A stretch of DNA of 64,000 nt from AWTP1-13 sp963797005 (GCA_963797005.1 CAWCOF010000016.1:1-64000), one strand, 5' to 3'; positions 19,093 through 30,253 are shown, counted from the first letter of the stretch. The notes: generated from the letters alone by a model not told the origin. Numbers and translations are program-made.

Positions 19093-20300
19093 TCATGCGC
19101 CGGCTCTTGGAGGCTCCCGACGGCCGCGGCTGGATCTTCCTCGCCATCCTGGCGACCGCGGCGATCGCCGTGCCCTTCCTCAACCTGGCCGTGCCGGAGA
19201 GCTCGGTGTGGCACGTCTCGACCTCGGCGGTGGCGCTGTGGGGCAAGTATCTGTGCTACGCGCTGCTGGCGCTCTCGCTCGATCTGGTGTGGGGCTACTG
19301 CGGCATTCTCTCGCTCGGGCACGGCGCCTTCTTCGCGCTCGGCGGCTACGCCATGGGCATGTACATGATGCGCCAGATCGGCACCCGCGGCGTCTACGCG
19401 GATCCGATCCTGCCCGACTTCATGGTGTTCCTGAACTGGAAGGAGCTGCCCTGGTTCTGGTACGGCTTCGACTGGTTCGGCTATGCGGCGCTGATGGTCC
19501 TGCTGGTGCCGGGCGCGCTCGCCTTCGTGTTCGGCTGGTTCGCCTTCCGCAGCCGCGTCACCGGCGTCTATCTCTCGATCATCACGCAGGCGCTCACCTT
19601 CGCGCTGATGCTCGGCTTCTTCCGCAACAACTTCGGTTTCGGCGGCAACAACGGCCTGACCGACTTCAAGGACATCCTGGGCTTCAATGTGCAGGCCGCC
19701 TCCACCCGGGCCGCGCTCTTTGCGCTCTCCGCCATTGCGCTCGGGCTCGGCTACCTCATCGCCCAGGTGGTGGTGCGCTCCAAGGCCGGCAAGATCCTGA
19801 TCGCGGTGCGCGACGCCGAGAGCCGCACGCGCTTCCTCGGCTACCGCGTCGAGAGCTACAAGACCTACGTGTTCACGCTGTCGGCCTGCATGGCGGCGGT
19901 CGCCGGCGCGCTCTACGTGCCCCAGGTCGGCATCATCAACCCCAGCGAGTTCGCGCCGGCCAACTCGATCGAATACGTGATCTGGGTGGCGGTGGGCGGC
20001 CGCGGCACGCTGGTCGGCGGGGCGCTCGGTGCCGTCGTCGTCAACTATGCCAAGACCACCTTCACCACCGGCCTGCTCGCGCCCTACTGGCTGTTCGCCC
20101 TGGGCGCGCTGTTCGTGCTGGTGACGATCTTCCTGCCCAGGGGCATCCTGGGCCTCCTGCCGCAGCGGGGGGCCGACGAGATTGCCTCTCCGGGAGATCG
20201 CAGGACATCTGCCGCAGGGAGTCCCCCCACCTCTAACCCCTCCCCACAAGGGGGAGCGGGATCCTCCGCCCTGCATCGCGCCGCCCAACCCGCGGAGTGA
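19089..20300 (+). CDS. urtC: Urea ABC transporter, permease UrtC
   Basis: The second permease of the urea importer, LivM-like, 403 aa. Eight or more membrane segments are visible, with signature stretches SLDLVWGYCGILSLGHGAFF, GLTDFKDILGFNV and RDAESRTRFLGYRVESYKTY. The family C-terminus lies near FLPRGILGLLPQRGADE. The remaining 35 or so residues (PPTSNPSPQGGAG and on) are the translation of a family D dispersed repeat that has displaced the original stop. The start codon overlaps the urtB stop. Confidence 0.95.
   Translation: MIMRRLLEAPDGRGWIFLAILATAAIAVPFLNLAVPESSVWHVSTSAVALWGKYLCYALLALSLDLVWGYCGILSLGHGAFFALGGYAMGMYMMRQIGTRGVYADPILPDFMVFLNWKELPWFWYGFDWFGYAALMVLLVPGALAFVFGWFAFRSRVTGVYLSIITQALTFALMLGFFRNNFGFGGNNGLTDFKDILGFNVQAASTRAALFALSAIALGLGYLIAQVVVRSKAGKILIAVRDAESRTRFLGYRVESYKTYVFTLSACMAAVAGALYVPQVGIINPSEFAPANSIEYVIWVAVGGRGTLVGGALGAVVVNYAKTTFTTGLLAPYWLFALGALFVLVTIFLPRGILGLLPQRGADEIASPGDRRTSAAGSPPTSNPSPQGGAGSSALHRAAQPAE
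20222..20262. repeat. Family D GC-rich repeat fused to the urtC 3' end
   Basis: The segment holds the CCCCTCCCC...GGGGGAG palindrome seen also at 9991-10116 and 21187-21262. It is read in frame as the last residues of UrtC. Confidence 0.6.
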
Positions 20301-20307
20301 GAGCACC

Positions 20308-21103
20308 ATGGATGCCCTCCTCGAAGCCGCCGTCGAAAGTGCCGTCGCCAGGCCGCACGACATCACCCAGAGCCTGCTCTATCTCAACGGCGTGACCGTC
20401 GCCTTCGACGGCTTCCGCGCCATCAACAATCTGTCGCTCGAGCTCGCGCCCGGCGAGATGCGCGCCATCATCGGCCCCAACGGCGCCGGCAAGACGACCA
20501 TGATGGACATCATCACCGGCAAGACGCGGCCCGATGCCGGCGATGTGCTGTTCGACCGGGGCAGCATCGACCTCACCACCCAGGACGAAGCAGCGATTGC
20601 CGAGCTCGGCATCGGCCGCAAGTTCCAGAAGCCCACCGTGTTCGAGAACCATACGGTGGAGGACAACATCCTGCTGGCGCTGAAGGCCCCCCGCACGGTG
20701 CTGCGCACGCTTGTTCTGGCGTCCCAACGGCGATGCCGCGCGCATCGGCAAGACGCTGGAGACCATCGGGCTCGCCGATCATCGCCATCGGCTGGCGGGC
20801 TCCCTGTCGCACGGCCAGAAGCAGTGGCTCGAGATCGGCATGCTGATCGCGCAGGACCCCAAGCTGCTGCTCGTCGACGAGCCGGTCGCCGGCATGACCG
20901 ATGCCGAGACCATGACGACGGCCGATCTCTTGAAGGACATCGCCAAGGACCACACCGTCATCGTCGTCGAGCACGACATGGAGTTCGTGCGCCGGCTCGG
21001 CGTCAAGGTGACGGTGCTGCACGAGGGCTCGGTGCTGGCCGAGGGCTCGATCGACGAGGTGAGCGCCAACGAGCGCGTGGTTGAGGTCTATCTGGGGCGC
21101 TAG
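20308..21103 (+). pseudogene. urtD: Urea ABC transporter, ATP-binding protein UrtD, one-base frameshift
   Basis: The first ATPase of the urea importer (LivG type), 264 aa when repaired. Walker A (IIGPNGAGKTTMMDIITG), the Q-loop region (GRKFQKPTVFENHTVEDN) and KAPRTVLRTL read in the first frame. One extra T near 20711 (ACGCTTGTTCTGG instead of ACGCTGTTCTGG) shifts the rest, which resumes as FWRPNGDAARIGKTLETIGL with the signature LSHGQKQWLEIGM, Walker B LLLVDEPVAGMT and the H-loop VVEHDMEFV. The span is 3n+1. In an otherwise complete operon this is likely a sequence error. Confidence 0.88.
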
Positions 21104-21395
21104 CCGTCATCGCGGAGCGCCGGGACCGTGGGAAGCGAACGATCCGGGACCCGGGTGCAGAAGGAGTTCGAGTTTAAGGCCAGCGGAAATCCTTCTCCCC
21201 TTGGGGAGAAGGTGCCCGAAGGGCGGATGAGGGGGCCTCCCTGAACTGGCACGTTCCCCCTCACCAATTCGGCCAAATGACTTGCGGCCGCGCCAGTGAT
21301 GGTCCTGTGTGCCGCAAAGTAGAGCGCGCGGCCGTAAGTCATGGCCTCATGTCCTCTCCCCAGAGGGGAGAGGTGCACAAGCACTGGAGTGAGAC
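21104..21395. repeat. Repeat-rich spacer between urtD and urtE
   Basis: It contains family D palindromes at about 21187-21262 (CTTCTCCCC...GGGGAGAAG) and 21350-21376 (CTCTCCCC...GGGGAGAG). A further imperfect symmetry lies around 21278-21345 (GACTTGCGGCCGCG and CGCGCGGCCGTAAGTC). No gene is present. Insertion of repeats has opened an otherwise tight operon. Confidence 0.6.
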
Positions 21396-22091
21396 GTGCT
21401 GACGGTTGAGAATGTCGATCTGCACTACGGCGCCGCGCAGGCGCTGCGCAGGGTGTCGGTGACGGCCGAGCAGGGCAAGATCACCTGCGTGCTCGGCCGC
21501 AACGGGGTCGGCAAGACCTCGCTCTTGCGCGCCATCGTCGGCCACCAGCCGGTGAGCGCGGGTCGCATCGTCTTCGAGGGCCAGGAGATCACGCGCATCA
21601 AGGCCTACGAGCGGGCGCGGCGCGGCATCGCCTTGGTGCCGCAGGGCCGCGAGATCTTTCCGCTGCTCACCGTGCGCGAGAACCTGGAGACCGGCTTCGC
21701 CCGCCTGCCGCACGGGGAGAGAAAGATATCCGACGAGCTGTTCGAGCTGTTTCCGGTGCTGAAATCCATGCTCGGCCGGCGCGGCGGCGATCTCTCCGGC
21801 GGCCAGCAGCAGCAGCTCGCCATTGCCCGCGCCCTCGTGACCAAGCCCTCCCTGCTGGTGCTGGACGAGCCGACCGAGGGGATTCAGCCCTCCATCATCA
21901 AGGACATCGGCCGGGCCATCACCTACTTGCGCGAGCAGGGGCGGATGGCGATCCTGCTGGTCGAGCAGTACTTCGAGTTCGCCCGCGCGCTCGCCGACGA
22001 CTTCGCCGTCATGGAGCGCGGCGAGATCGTCATGGCGGGTACCGGCGCCGGCATGGTCGAAAGCGACGTGAGGCGCTACCTTACGGTCTGA
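21396..22091 (+). CDS. urtE: Urea ABC transporter, ATP-binding protein UrtE
   Basis: The second ATPase of the urea importer (LivF type), 231 aa. Walker A GRNGVGKTSLL, Q-loop VPQGREIFPLLTVREN, signature LSGGQQQQLAIARAL, Walker B LLVLDEPTEGIQPSI and H-loop LLVEQYFEF are in order; VEQYFEFA is typical of UrtE. The GTG at 21396 has GGAG 7 bases upstream. Urease accessory gene ureD follows within 25 bases, tying import to hydrolysis. Confidence 0.95.
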   Translation: MLTVENVDLHYGAAQALRRVSVTAEQGKITCVLGRNGVGKTSLLRAIVGHQPVSAGRIVFEGQEITRIKAYERARRGIALVPQGREIFPLLTVRENLETGFARLPHGERKISDELFELFPVLKSMLGRRGGDLSGGQQQQLAIARALVTKPSLLVLDEPTEGIQPSIIKDIGRAITYLREQGRMAILLVEQYFEFARALADDFAVMERGEIVMAGTGAGMVESDVRRYLTV

Positions 22092-22115
22092 CGTTTGTGC
22101 TTGAGGTGGGCGGCG

Positions 22116-22937
22116 GTGCTGCAGGCACGATCCTGGCTGCCGAGGACGGAGGGGTCGGTCCGCCTCTCCTTCGTCCGGCATGGGGCTGATACGGCGCTGG
22201 ACGGTCTGTATCAGGCCGGGGCGATGCGCGCCCGCTTTCCCAAGCCGGCTGGCGGAGCTGCGCCCGAGGCGGTGCTCATCAATACCGCCGGCGGGCTGAC
22301 AGGCGGCGACCGCATCGCGGTGGACGTCGCGCTGGCCGCCGGCGCCTCGGCGGTCGTGACGACGGCGGCGGCGGAGAAGATCTACCGGGCGCGCGACGAC
22401 GAGGTCACGGTCCGGGTGAAGATCGCGCTCGCAGCTGGCGCCCGGCTCGGCTGGCTGCCGCAGGCGACCATCCTCTTCGATCGGGCCGCGCTCGACCGCG
22501 CGACCGAGGTGGAGCTGGCTGGCGACGCCTGCTTTCTCGGCGTCGAGATGCTGATCTTCGGCCGCACCGCGATGGGGGAGGACGTGCGGCAGGGCGCAAT
22601 CCGCGACCGCTGGCGGGTGCGTCGCGACGGTGCGCTCGTCTTCGCCGATACCTTCCGCGCGGATGGCGCGATCGCCGGCATTCTCGATCGCAAGGCGACG
22701 CTCGACGGCGCGCGCGCGAGCGCGATGCTGCTCTATGCCGCCCCGGACGCGGCGGCGAGGCTCGAGGAGGTGCGGACACTGCTGGAGGGATGTGCGTGTG
22801 TTGCCGGTGCCAGCGCCTGGAACGGTCTTCTGGCGGTACGCGCGCTCGCGCCGGACGGGCGCACGCTGCAGCGGGACATCGGCCTGCTTGCCGAGGCCTT
22901 GAGCGGGCGGCCGCTGCCTCGCGTGTGGCAATGTTGA
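22116..22937 (+). CDS. ureD: Urease accessory protein UreD (UreH)
   Basis: UreD is the scaffold that binds apo-urease and, with UreF and UreG, conducts nickel to the active site. The 273-aa sequence shows the family boxes LINTAGGLTGGDRIAVDVAL, TAAAEKIYRA, LGWLPQATILFDRAALDR and EMLIFGRTAMGE. The GTG at 22116 is chosen because GAGG lies 9 bases upstream and the protein then begins close to the conserved part; TTG codons at 22095 and 22101 are alternatives. It is the first of the ure genes, directly after urtE. Confidence 0.93.
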   Translation: MLQARSWLPRTEGSVRLSFVRHGADTALDGLYQAGAMRARFPKPAGGAAPEAVLINTAGGLTGGDRIAVDVALAAGASAVVTTAAAEKIYRARDDEVTVRVKIALAAGARLGWLPQATILFDRAALDRATEVELAGDACFLGVEMLIFGRTAMGEDVRQGAIRDRWRVRRDGALVFADTFRADGAIAGILDRKATLDGARASAMLLYAAPDAAARLEEVRTLLEGCACVAGASAWNGLLAVRALAPDGRTLQRDIGLLAEALSGRPLPRVWQC

Positions 22938-22968
22938 GGAGGAAAGAGCCCGTGTCGAGAGAGGCTGC

Positions 22969-23271
22969 ATGAATCTCACGTCTCGCGAGAAGGACAAGCT
23001 CATCATATCCATGGCCGCCATGGTCGCGCGGCGGCGGCTGGAGCGCGGCGTCAAGCTCAACTATCCTGAGGCCGTGGCGCTGATTTCCGATTTCGTCGTG
23101 GAGGGCGCGCGCGATGGCCGCATGGTTGCCGACCTGATGGAGGCCGGCGCCAAGGTGCTGACCCGCGACCAGGTGATGGACGGCATTGCCGACATGATCC
23201 ACGACGTCCAGGTGGAGGCGACCTTCCCCGATGGGGTGAAGCTCGTCACGGTGCACAAGCCGATACGCTAG
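22969..23271 (+). CDS. ureA: Urease gamma subunit
   Basis: The 100-aa gamma subunit of a three-chain urease. It opens MNLTSREKDKLIISMAAMVA and carries LNYPEAVALISDFVVEGARD and the conserved end FPDGVKLVTVHKPIR. Length and sequence are canonical. It is followed closely by the HupE/UreJ gene rather than directly by ureB. Confidence 0.97.
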   Translation: MNLTSREKDKLIISMAAMVARRRLERGVKLNYPEAVALISDFVVEGARDGRMVADLMEAGAKVLTRDQVMDGIADMIHDVQVEATFPDGVKLVTVHKPIR

Positions 23272-23284
23272 GAGAGATGAGCTC

Positions 23285-23902
23285 ATGAAAGCCGAACCCA
23301 AGATTTCCTGGTGGCCCGCAGTCGTGGGAATTGCGGCCATTCTTGTCGCCGCGTTCGTTGCAGTCGGTTGTGGGCCGGCGCTGGCGCATACCGGACACGA
23401 GCACGCGGTCTCTTTCGCGGCGGGCTTCCGGCATCCGTGGAGCGGCCTCGACCACATGCTGGCCATGGTGGCCGTAGGCTTGTGGGCGGGGGTGAACGGC
23501 GGCAAGGCACGCTGGGCCTGGCCGGTTGCCTTCGTCGGCGTGATGGTCGTCGGCGGCGCACTCGGCATCGCCGGCGTGCCGGTGCCGTTGGTGGAATCCG
23601 GCATCCTCGCCTCCGTCGTCGTGCTCGGGCTGCTGGTGCTGGCGGCAGTCCGGCTGCCGGTGGCCGTGGGCGCCGCACTCATCGCCCTGTTCGCGCTGAT
23701 GCATGGCCACGCCCATGGCGGCGAGCTTCCCGTCGAAGCGGCGGCCGCGTCCTATGCCGGCGGCTTCGCCATCGCCACGGCTCTCCTGCACGGCATCGGT
23801 CTCGCCGCGGCCTATGTCGCCGATGGCGCGCGCGGTCGCCTCGTCGTGCGCGCGGCGGGCGCGCTGGTTGCCGCCGCCGGCGTGGCGCTCGTGCTGAGCT
23901 GA
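23285..23902 (+). CDS. ureJ: HupE/UreJ family membrane protein
   Basis: A 205-aa integral membrane protein of the HupE/UreJ family, which is linked to nickel (or cobalt) uptake in hydrogenase and urease clusters. After a signal-like segment comes the conserved His-rich start HTGHEHAVSFAAGFRHPWSG followed by LDHMLAMVAVGLWA, a metal-binding candidate. A second His cluster, MHGHAHGGELP, lies between membrane segments, and about six segments are visible. Its place between ureA and ureB supports a role in supplying nickel to urease. Confidence 0.9.
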   Translation: MKAEPKISWWPAVVGIAAILVAAFVAVGCGPALAHTGHEHAVSFAAGFRHPWSGLDHMLAMVAVGLWAGVNGGKARWAWPVAFVGVMVVGGALGIAGVPVPLVESGILASVVVLGLLVLAAVRLPVAVGAALIALFALMHGHAHGGELPVEAAAASYAGGFAIATALLHGIGLAAAYVADGARGRLVVRAAGALVAAAGVALVLS

Positions 23903-23912
23903 GGGAGGTATC

Positions 23913-24218
23913 ATGATCCCCGGTGAAGTCATCACCGCCCCCGGCGAGATCGAGATCAACGCCGGGCGCACGGCCCTCACGCTGACCGTCGCCAACACCG
24001 GCGACCGGCCGATCCAGGTCGGCTCGCACTACCATTTCGCCGAGACCAATCCGGCCTTGCAGTTCGACCGCGCAAAGGCCCGCGGCCACCGGCTCGACAT
24101 CCCCGCCGGCACCGCCGTGCGCTTCGAGCCGGGCCAGACGCGCGAGGTGCAGCTCGTGCCCTTCGCCGGCCGGCGCGAGGTCTACGGCTTCCGCCAGCAG
24201 ATCATGGGCCCGCTGTGA
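23913..24218 (+). CDS. ureB: Urease beta subunit
   Basis: The 101-aa beta subunit of urease. It starts MIPGEVITAPGEIEINAGR and carries the signatures NTGDRPIQVGSHYHFAETNP and LDIPAGTAVRFEPGQTREV. GGGAGG lies 6 bases before the ATG. The stop TGA shares its last base with the start of the DUF4440 gene, so the two are translationally coupled. Confidence 0.97.
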   Translation: MIPGEVITAPGEIEINAGRTALTLTVANTGDRPIQVGSHYHFAETNPALQFDRAKARGHRLDIPAGTAVRFEPGQTREVQLVPFAGRREVYGFRQQIMGPL

Positions 24219-24694
24219 TGCGCGCGACGGCATCGCTTGCCGCGGGCCTTGGGCCGCTTGTGCTGCTCACGGGCGCGGCCTTGGCGCATCCGCCGTCGAT
24301 CCTGAGCGAGCGCGAGGAGAAGGCGACGGCGGAGGAAGTGATCGCGTTTCGCAAGTCCGTCGCCCGCGCGATCGCGAAGAAGGACACCCCCGCCCTGCGC
24401 AGGATCTACGCCGACGGCTTCGCGCACACCCGCGCTTCCGGCAAGGTCGACGACAAGAAGGCCTACATCGCCGCGCTGCTGGCCGGCGCGCCCGCGATCG
24501 AGACTGCGCCCGTCACGGATCTCGTCATCCGTGTTCCGGGCGGCTGGACCGCCATCGTCCGGGGCATCAGCCCACTGGCGTCCAAGAGCGGCGGCAAGAC
24601 CACCAAGGTGCGCTGGACGGCGGTCTACGTGCGCGCCGGCGACGGCTGGCAGATCGCCACCAGCCACGCAACGCGGTTGGACGAAGCGAAGTAG
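24218..24694 (+). CDS. Secreted DUF4440 (NTF2/SnoaL-like) protein inside the urease operon
   Basis: A 158-aa protein with a signal peptide (MRATASLAAGLGPLVLLTGA, cleavage near ALAH-P) and then a single NTF2-like alpha+beta domain of the DUF4440 type (VARAIAKKDTPALRRIYADG, FAHTRASGKVDDKKAYIAAL, WTAVYVRAGDGWQIATSHAT). The ATG overlaps the ureB stop and ureC begins 14 bases after its end, so it is made with the urease subunits but exported. No catalytic residues are evident. Possible roles are periplasmic small-molecule or metal binding; this is inference. Confidence 0.85.
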   Translation: MRATASLAAGLGPLVLLTGAALAHPPSILSEREEKATAEEVIAFRKSVARAIAKKDTPALRRIYADGFAHTRASGKVDDKKAYIAALLAGAPAIETAPVTDLVIRVPGGWTAIVRGISPLASKSGGKTTKVRWTAVYVRAGDGWQIATSHATRLDEAK

Positions 24695-24708
24695 AGGGAT
24701 CGCCTCAA

Positions 24709-26421
<1,713 letters not shown>

Positions 26422-26430
26422 GTGATGAGG

Positions 26431-26608
26431 TGTCATCCCGGAATTTCGCGAAGCGAAATATCCGGGACCCAGAACCAAGACCCTCGTGGTGAGCTTGTCG
26501 AACCATGAGGCCCCAACGGTGCCAATCAACGCCCTTCGACAAGCTCAGGGCGGAGTCGAGTTTTAGGCTCTGGGTCCGGCTCTCCGCTTCGCCCCGGCCG
26601 GGATGACA
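26431..26608. repeat. Dispersed palindromic repeat family A, with nested family B
   Basis: It begins TGTCATCCCGGAATTTCGCG and ends with the inverted form CCGGGATGACA. An inner inverted unit at about 26487-26553 (GAGCTTGTCGAA and TTCGACAAGCTCAGG) is a second repeat type nested in the first. Related copies of family A are at 35824-35935, 37088-37129 and 61086-61196. It separates ureC from ureE. Confidence 0.75.
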
Positions 26609-26623
26609 ACGACAAGGTGGTCA

Positions 26624-27112
26624 ATGCTGAGAGCGACCGAGATCGTGCTGGCGGGACTGTGGGGTGGGCGGCCAGCCGACGTCGTGCGGCTCGACTACGA
26701 CAGGCGCACGCGGCGTCGGATCGCTCTCAAGGGCTCCGGTGGCCTCGACTTCCTGCTCGATCTCGCCAAGACGCCGGTGCTGCGGGCGGGCGACGGCCTC
26801 AGGCTCGAGGACGGGCGCATGGTTGCCGTCGAGGCCGCGCCGGAGCGGCTCTTGGAGATCGCCTGCACGGATGAGCGGGCGCTCGCCCGCATCGCCTGGC
26901 ATCTCGGCAACCGGCATCTGGCAACGGAGATCGGCGAGCGCATCCTCATCGTGCGCGAGGACCATGTGATCGCGGACATGGCGCGCGGCCTGGGCGCCGA
27001 GGTGCGCCTCGTCGAGCGGCCGTTCAACCCCGAGGGCGGCGCCTACGGCCACGGCGCCGTCCACGGCCACAGCCACGGGCATCATCATCATGATGGTGCT
27101 CACGAGCATTGA
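26624..27112 (+). CDS. ureE: Urease accessory protein UreE (nickel chaperone)
   Basis: The metallochaperone that carries nickel to the urease assembly complex, 162 aa. The N-terminal peptide-binding domain is followed by the metal-binding domain with CTDERALARIAWHLGNRHLA and RILIVREDHVIADMARGLGA. The C-terminus is a His-rich tail (HGHSHGHHHHDGAHEH). The ATG at 26624 has AAGGTGG upstream; an earlier in-frame ATG lies inside the repeat and is not favoured. Confidence 0.93.
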   Translation: MLRATEIVLAGLWGGRPADVVRLDYDRRTRRRIALKGSGGLDFLLDLAKTPVLRAGDGLRLEDGRMVAVEAAPERLLEIACTDERALARIAWHLGNRHLATEIGERILIVREDHVIADMARGLGAEVRLVERPFNPEGGAYGHGAVHGHSHGHHHHDGAHEH

Positions 27113-27140
27113 TGGCGATGTCGGCAAACCAAAAGACAAC

Positions 27141-27224
27141 GTCATCCCCGCGAAGGCGGGGACCCACGCAACTCTCCTCTTGCGATCGGCTAGGTGCCGT
27201 GATTCCCGCCTTCGCGGGAATGAC
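27141..27224. repeat. Dispersed palindromic repeat family C between ureE and ureF
   Basis: GTCATCCCCGCGAAGGCGGG and the inverted CCCGCCTTCGCGGGAATGAC form the ends. The ureF frame is open straight through it (reading NVIPAKAGTH...SRLRGNDE), so the repeat may have been added to the ureF N-terminus. Confidence 0.7.
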
Positions 27225-27260
27225 GAAGCGCGCGGGGAAAGCGAGGAGCACAGCAGCAGC

Positions 27261-27941
27261 TTGGGCACGATACCGACACTCGCCCGGCTGATGACGTGGC
27301 TGTCGCCGGCGTTTCCGGTCGGCGGCTACAGCTATTCGCACGGCCTCGAATGGGCCGTCGAGGCTGGCGATGTGCGGGACGCGACCGCGCTCGGCGACTG
27401 GCTCGAGGACATTCTGATCCACGGCGCCGGAACGTCGGATGTCATCTTCCTCGCCGAGACGTGGCGGGCGATCGCCGGTGACGACGAGGGCCTGCTTGCG
27501 GAGACCATCGAGCTGGCGGCCGCCTTCGCGCCCTCGGCGGAACGCCGGCTCGAGACCTTGGCGCAGGGCGCGGCGTTCCTTGCCGCCACGCAAGCGGTGT
27601 GGCCGCACTGCGATCTTGCGCCGCTCTCCGCGCCGGGGCGCGCGATCGCCTATCCGGTCGCCGTGGGGGCAAGTGCCGCCGCACATGGCCTGCCCCTCGC
27701 ACCGACCGCCCAGGCCTTTGCCCAAGCCTTCGCCGCCAACATCGTCTCGGCGGGCGTGCGGCTCATCCCGCTCGGGCAGACGGACGGCCTGCGCGTGCTG
27801 GCGCGCCTCGAGCCGCTGATCCCGCGCGTCGTTGCCGCCGCCCTTGCCGCCACCCTCGACGACGTGGGCGGCGTGGCGGTGGCGGCCGACATCGCCTCCA
27901 TGCGCCACGAGACGCAGTACACGCGATTATTCAGATCGTAG
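27261..27941 (+). CDS. ureF: Urease accessory protein UreF
   Basis: UreF joins UreD and UreG in the nickel-insertion complex and acts as a GTPase-gating factor for UreG. From TTG 27261 the protein is 226 aa and begins at the conserved core (ARLMTWLSPAFPVGGYSYSH followed by GLEWAVEAG). It ends with DDVGGVAVAADIASMRHETQ and TRLFRS, the usual C-terminus. The start is uncertain: the same frame is open back to an ATG at 27090 inside ureE, but that would add residues encoded by the family C repeat. GAGGAG lies 12 bases before the TTG. Confidence 0.88.
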   Translation: MGTIPTLARLMTWLSPAFPVGGYSYSHGLEWAVEAGDVRDATALGDWLEDILIHGAGTSDVIFLAETWRAIAGDDEGLLAETIELAAAFAPSAERRLETLAQGAAFLAATQAVWPHCDLAPLSAPGRAIAYPVAVGASAAAHGLPLAPTAQAFAQAFAANIVSAGVRLIPLGQTDGLRVLARLEPLIPRVVAAALAATLDDVGGVAVAADIASMRHETQYTRLFRS

Positions 27942-27952
27942 CAGGAACGCTC

Positions 27953-28570
<618 letters not shown>

Positions 28571-28605
28571 GCTGCCTGCCGGACGCTCAACGGAAGGGAG
28601 TTCCC

Positions 28606-29475
28606 ATGCACCCGCGCGAACGCCTCGCCTTCTCCCCGATCGAGAAGCGGCCGCCCCTCAAGTTCCCCAAGGGCATCCGGCTGGTCGTGTGGCCGGTGCT
28701 CAGCCTCGAGGACTGGGACCTGTCGCGGGCCATGGCGCGCATGGTGATCTCCCCGCCGCAGGGCGCCCCGCAGCTGCCCGACCTGCCCAACTGGAGCTGG
28801 CACGAGTACGGCATGCGCGTCGCCTTCTGGCGCATGCGCAAGATGTATGAACGCGTCGGCGCGCGGCCCACGGTCGCCATCAACGCCAAGGTCTGCGAGA
28901 GCTACCCCCAGGTGATCGATGCGTGCATGGAGTCGGGCTGGGAGCTCAACGCGCACTCCTACGAGCAGATCCCCATGCACAAGCTCGACGACCAGCGTGG
29001 CGTCATCGCCAAGACGCTCAACGTGATCGAGAAGTTCTCAGGGAGGCGGCCGCGCGGCTGGTTCGGGCCGGGCCTGACGCAGACCTTCGACACGCTCGAC
29101 TATCTGGTCGAGGCCGGCATCGAGTACATCGGCGACTATGTGCTCGACGACGACCCGGTCACCCTCAAGACGAAGCACGGGCCGATGGTGGCGCTGCCCT
29201 ACACCTTCGAGGTGCACGACATCGTCATGATGAACCTGCAGCACCTCCCCTCGGAAGCCTTCCACGCCCGCGCCATGGACCACTTCCGCTGCCTCTACGC
29301 GGAGTCGGCGGAGCGCGCCAAGATCATGGCCATCTCCTGCCATCCCTATCTTTCGGGCGTGCCGCACCGCATCGGCCACGTCGAGCGCACCTTCGCGGAG
29401 ATCCTCGCGCACGACGGCGTCACCGCCTGGGACGGCCTGCAGCTGCTCGACTGGTACAAGGCGCAGGTCGGATAG
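28606..29475 (+). CDS. Polysaccharide deacetylase-fold hydrolase, PuuE-allantoinase-like
   Basis: A 289-aa NodB-fold hydrolase. Unlike chitin deacetylases it has the variant seen in PuuE-type allantoinases: PDLPNWSWHEYGMRVAFWRM, then ATVAINAKVCESYPQVIDAC-like text and WELNAHSYEQ, with HPYLSGVPHRIGHVE near the end. It follows ureG by 35 bases on the same strand. Ureide breakdown yields urea, so co-expression with urease is sensible. The reaction is an inference from family and context, since members also act on other cyclic amides. Confidence 0.8.
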   Translation: MHPRERLAFSPIEKRPPLKFPKGIRLVVWPVLSLEDWDLSRAMARMVISPPQGAPQLPDLPNWSWHEYGMRVAFWRMRKMYERVGARPTVAINAKVCESYPQVIDACMESGWELNAHSYEQIPMHKLDDQRGVIAKTLNVIEKFSGRRPRGWFGPGLTQTFDTLDYLVEAGIEYIGDYVLDDDPVTLKTKHGPMVALPYTFEVHDIVMMNLQHLPSEAFHARAMDHFRCLYAESAERAKIMAISCHPYLSGVPHRIGHVERTFAEILAHDGVTAWDGLQLLDWYKAQVG

Positions 29476-29641
29476 GAGTTGCGCGAAGTTGGCCGTTTGC
29501 AGGTTGCCGGGTCCGACTTCAGTAGGGTCTCACTGACGCTGCACCGCCTGCCCGACACTCCTGCCCTATGCCAGCAGCGAAAAGACCGGAGATGCTCTAT
29601 CTTTGGTGGCCGCGCACACTGGGCACGGACCGGAGCGACAG

Positions 29642-30253
29642 GTGACAAACATCAATGACCAGCAATCCTCTGATCGCGTCATGATCATGAAGGGCAACAG
29701 TGTCGGATTGGCGCTCATGCGTCAGGAGGACGTGCCGACCATCGCGCGGTGGAATCAGGATCTGGAATTCACAGCCCTACTAGGCACTCCCGGGGAAGCG
29801 CACACACTGGAAATGCGACAGGAGGCTTACAAGCAGAACTCGCGGATAAGGCCCGACAGCGCCGAGTTCTCGGTGATCGAGTTGGGCACCGGCGGGCTGA
29901 TCGGGTTTGGGGGTCTGTTCGAGATCACCCATGCGCTGGTCGCCAAGATGTTCGTTGGTATCGGAGAGGCCACGTCGCGAAGAAAGGGCTTCGGTACCGA
30001 AGCCACTCGACTGATCTGCGAGTACGGGTTTTTCTTTCGAAATCTTCACAACATTAGGGTGGAAGTACACGAGTACAACCGCGAGGCAAGGCGTGTGTAC
30101 GAGCGACTAGGATTCAAGACTGCCGGACGCTTGCGCGGCGCCAACCTCCTCAACGACCGCCGATACGATGAAATCATCATGGACCTGCTGCGCAGCGAAT
30201 TTGAGTTGAAGCACGTGGCTCGCTTCCAGCACCTGGAAAGCGCGGGAAACTGA
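29642..30253 (+). CDS. GNAT family N-acetyltransferase
   Basis: A 203-aa acetyltransferase of the RimJ/RimL-like type. VGLALMRQEDVPTIARWNQD opens the fold, GEATSRRKGFGTEATRLICE is the acetyl-CoA binding motif, and RVEVHEYNREARRVYERLGF the conserved C-terminal part. The GTG at 29642 has GGAG 6 bases upstream; an ATG at 29681 is an alternative. Codon use is visibly less GC-biased than the neighbouring urease genes, which suggests later acquisition. The acceptor substrate is unknown. Confidence 0.85.
   Translation: MTNINDQQSSDRVMIMKGNSVGLALMRQEDVPTIARWNQDLEFTALLGTPGEAHTLEMRQEAYKQNSRIRPDSAEFSVIELGTGGLIGFGGLFEITHALVAKMFVGIGEATSRRKGFGTEATRLICEYGFFFRNLHNIRVEVHEYNREARRVYERLGFKTAGRLRGANLLNDRRYDEIIMDLLRSEFELKHVARFQHLESAGN

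Noticed and set aside
18981..20366. A 461-codon open frame antisense to urtC
   Set aside because: Rich in Arg, His and Glu with no recognisable motif, while the plus strand holds a canonical permease.
15230..21103. Programmed frameshifting in the LysR gene and urtD
   Set aside because: No slippery heptamer with a downstream pseudoknot was evident. The same one-base insertion pattern in unrelated genes favours sequence error.
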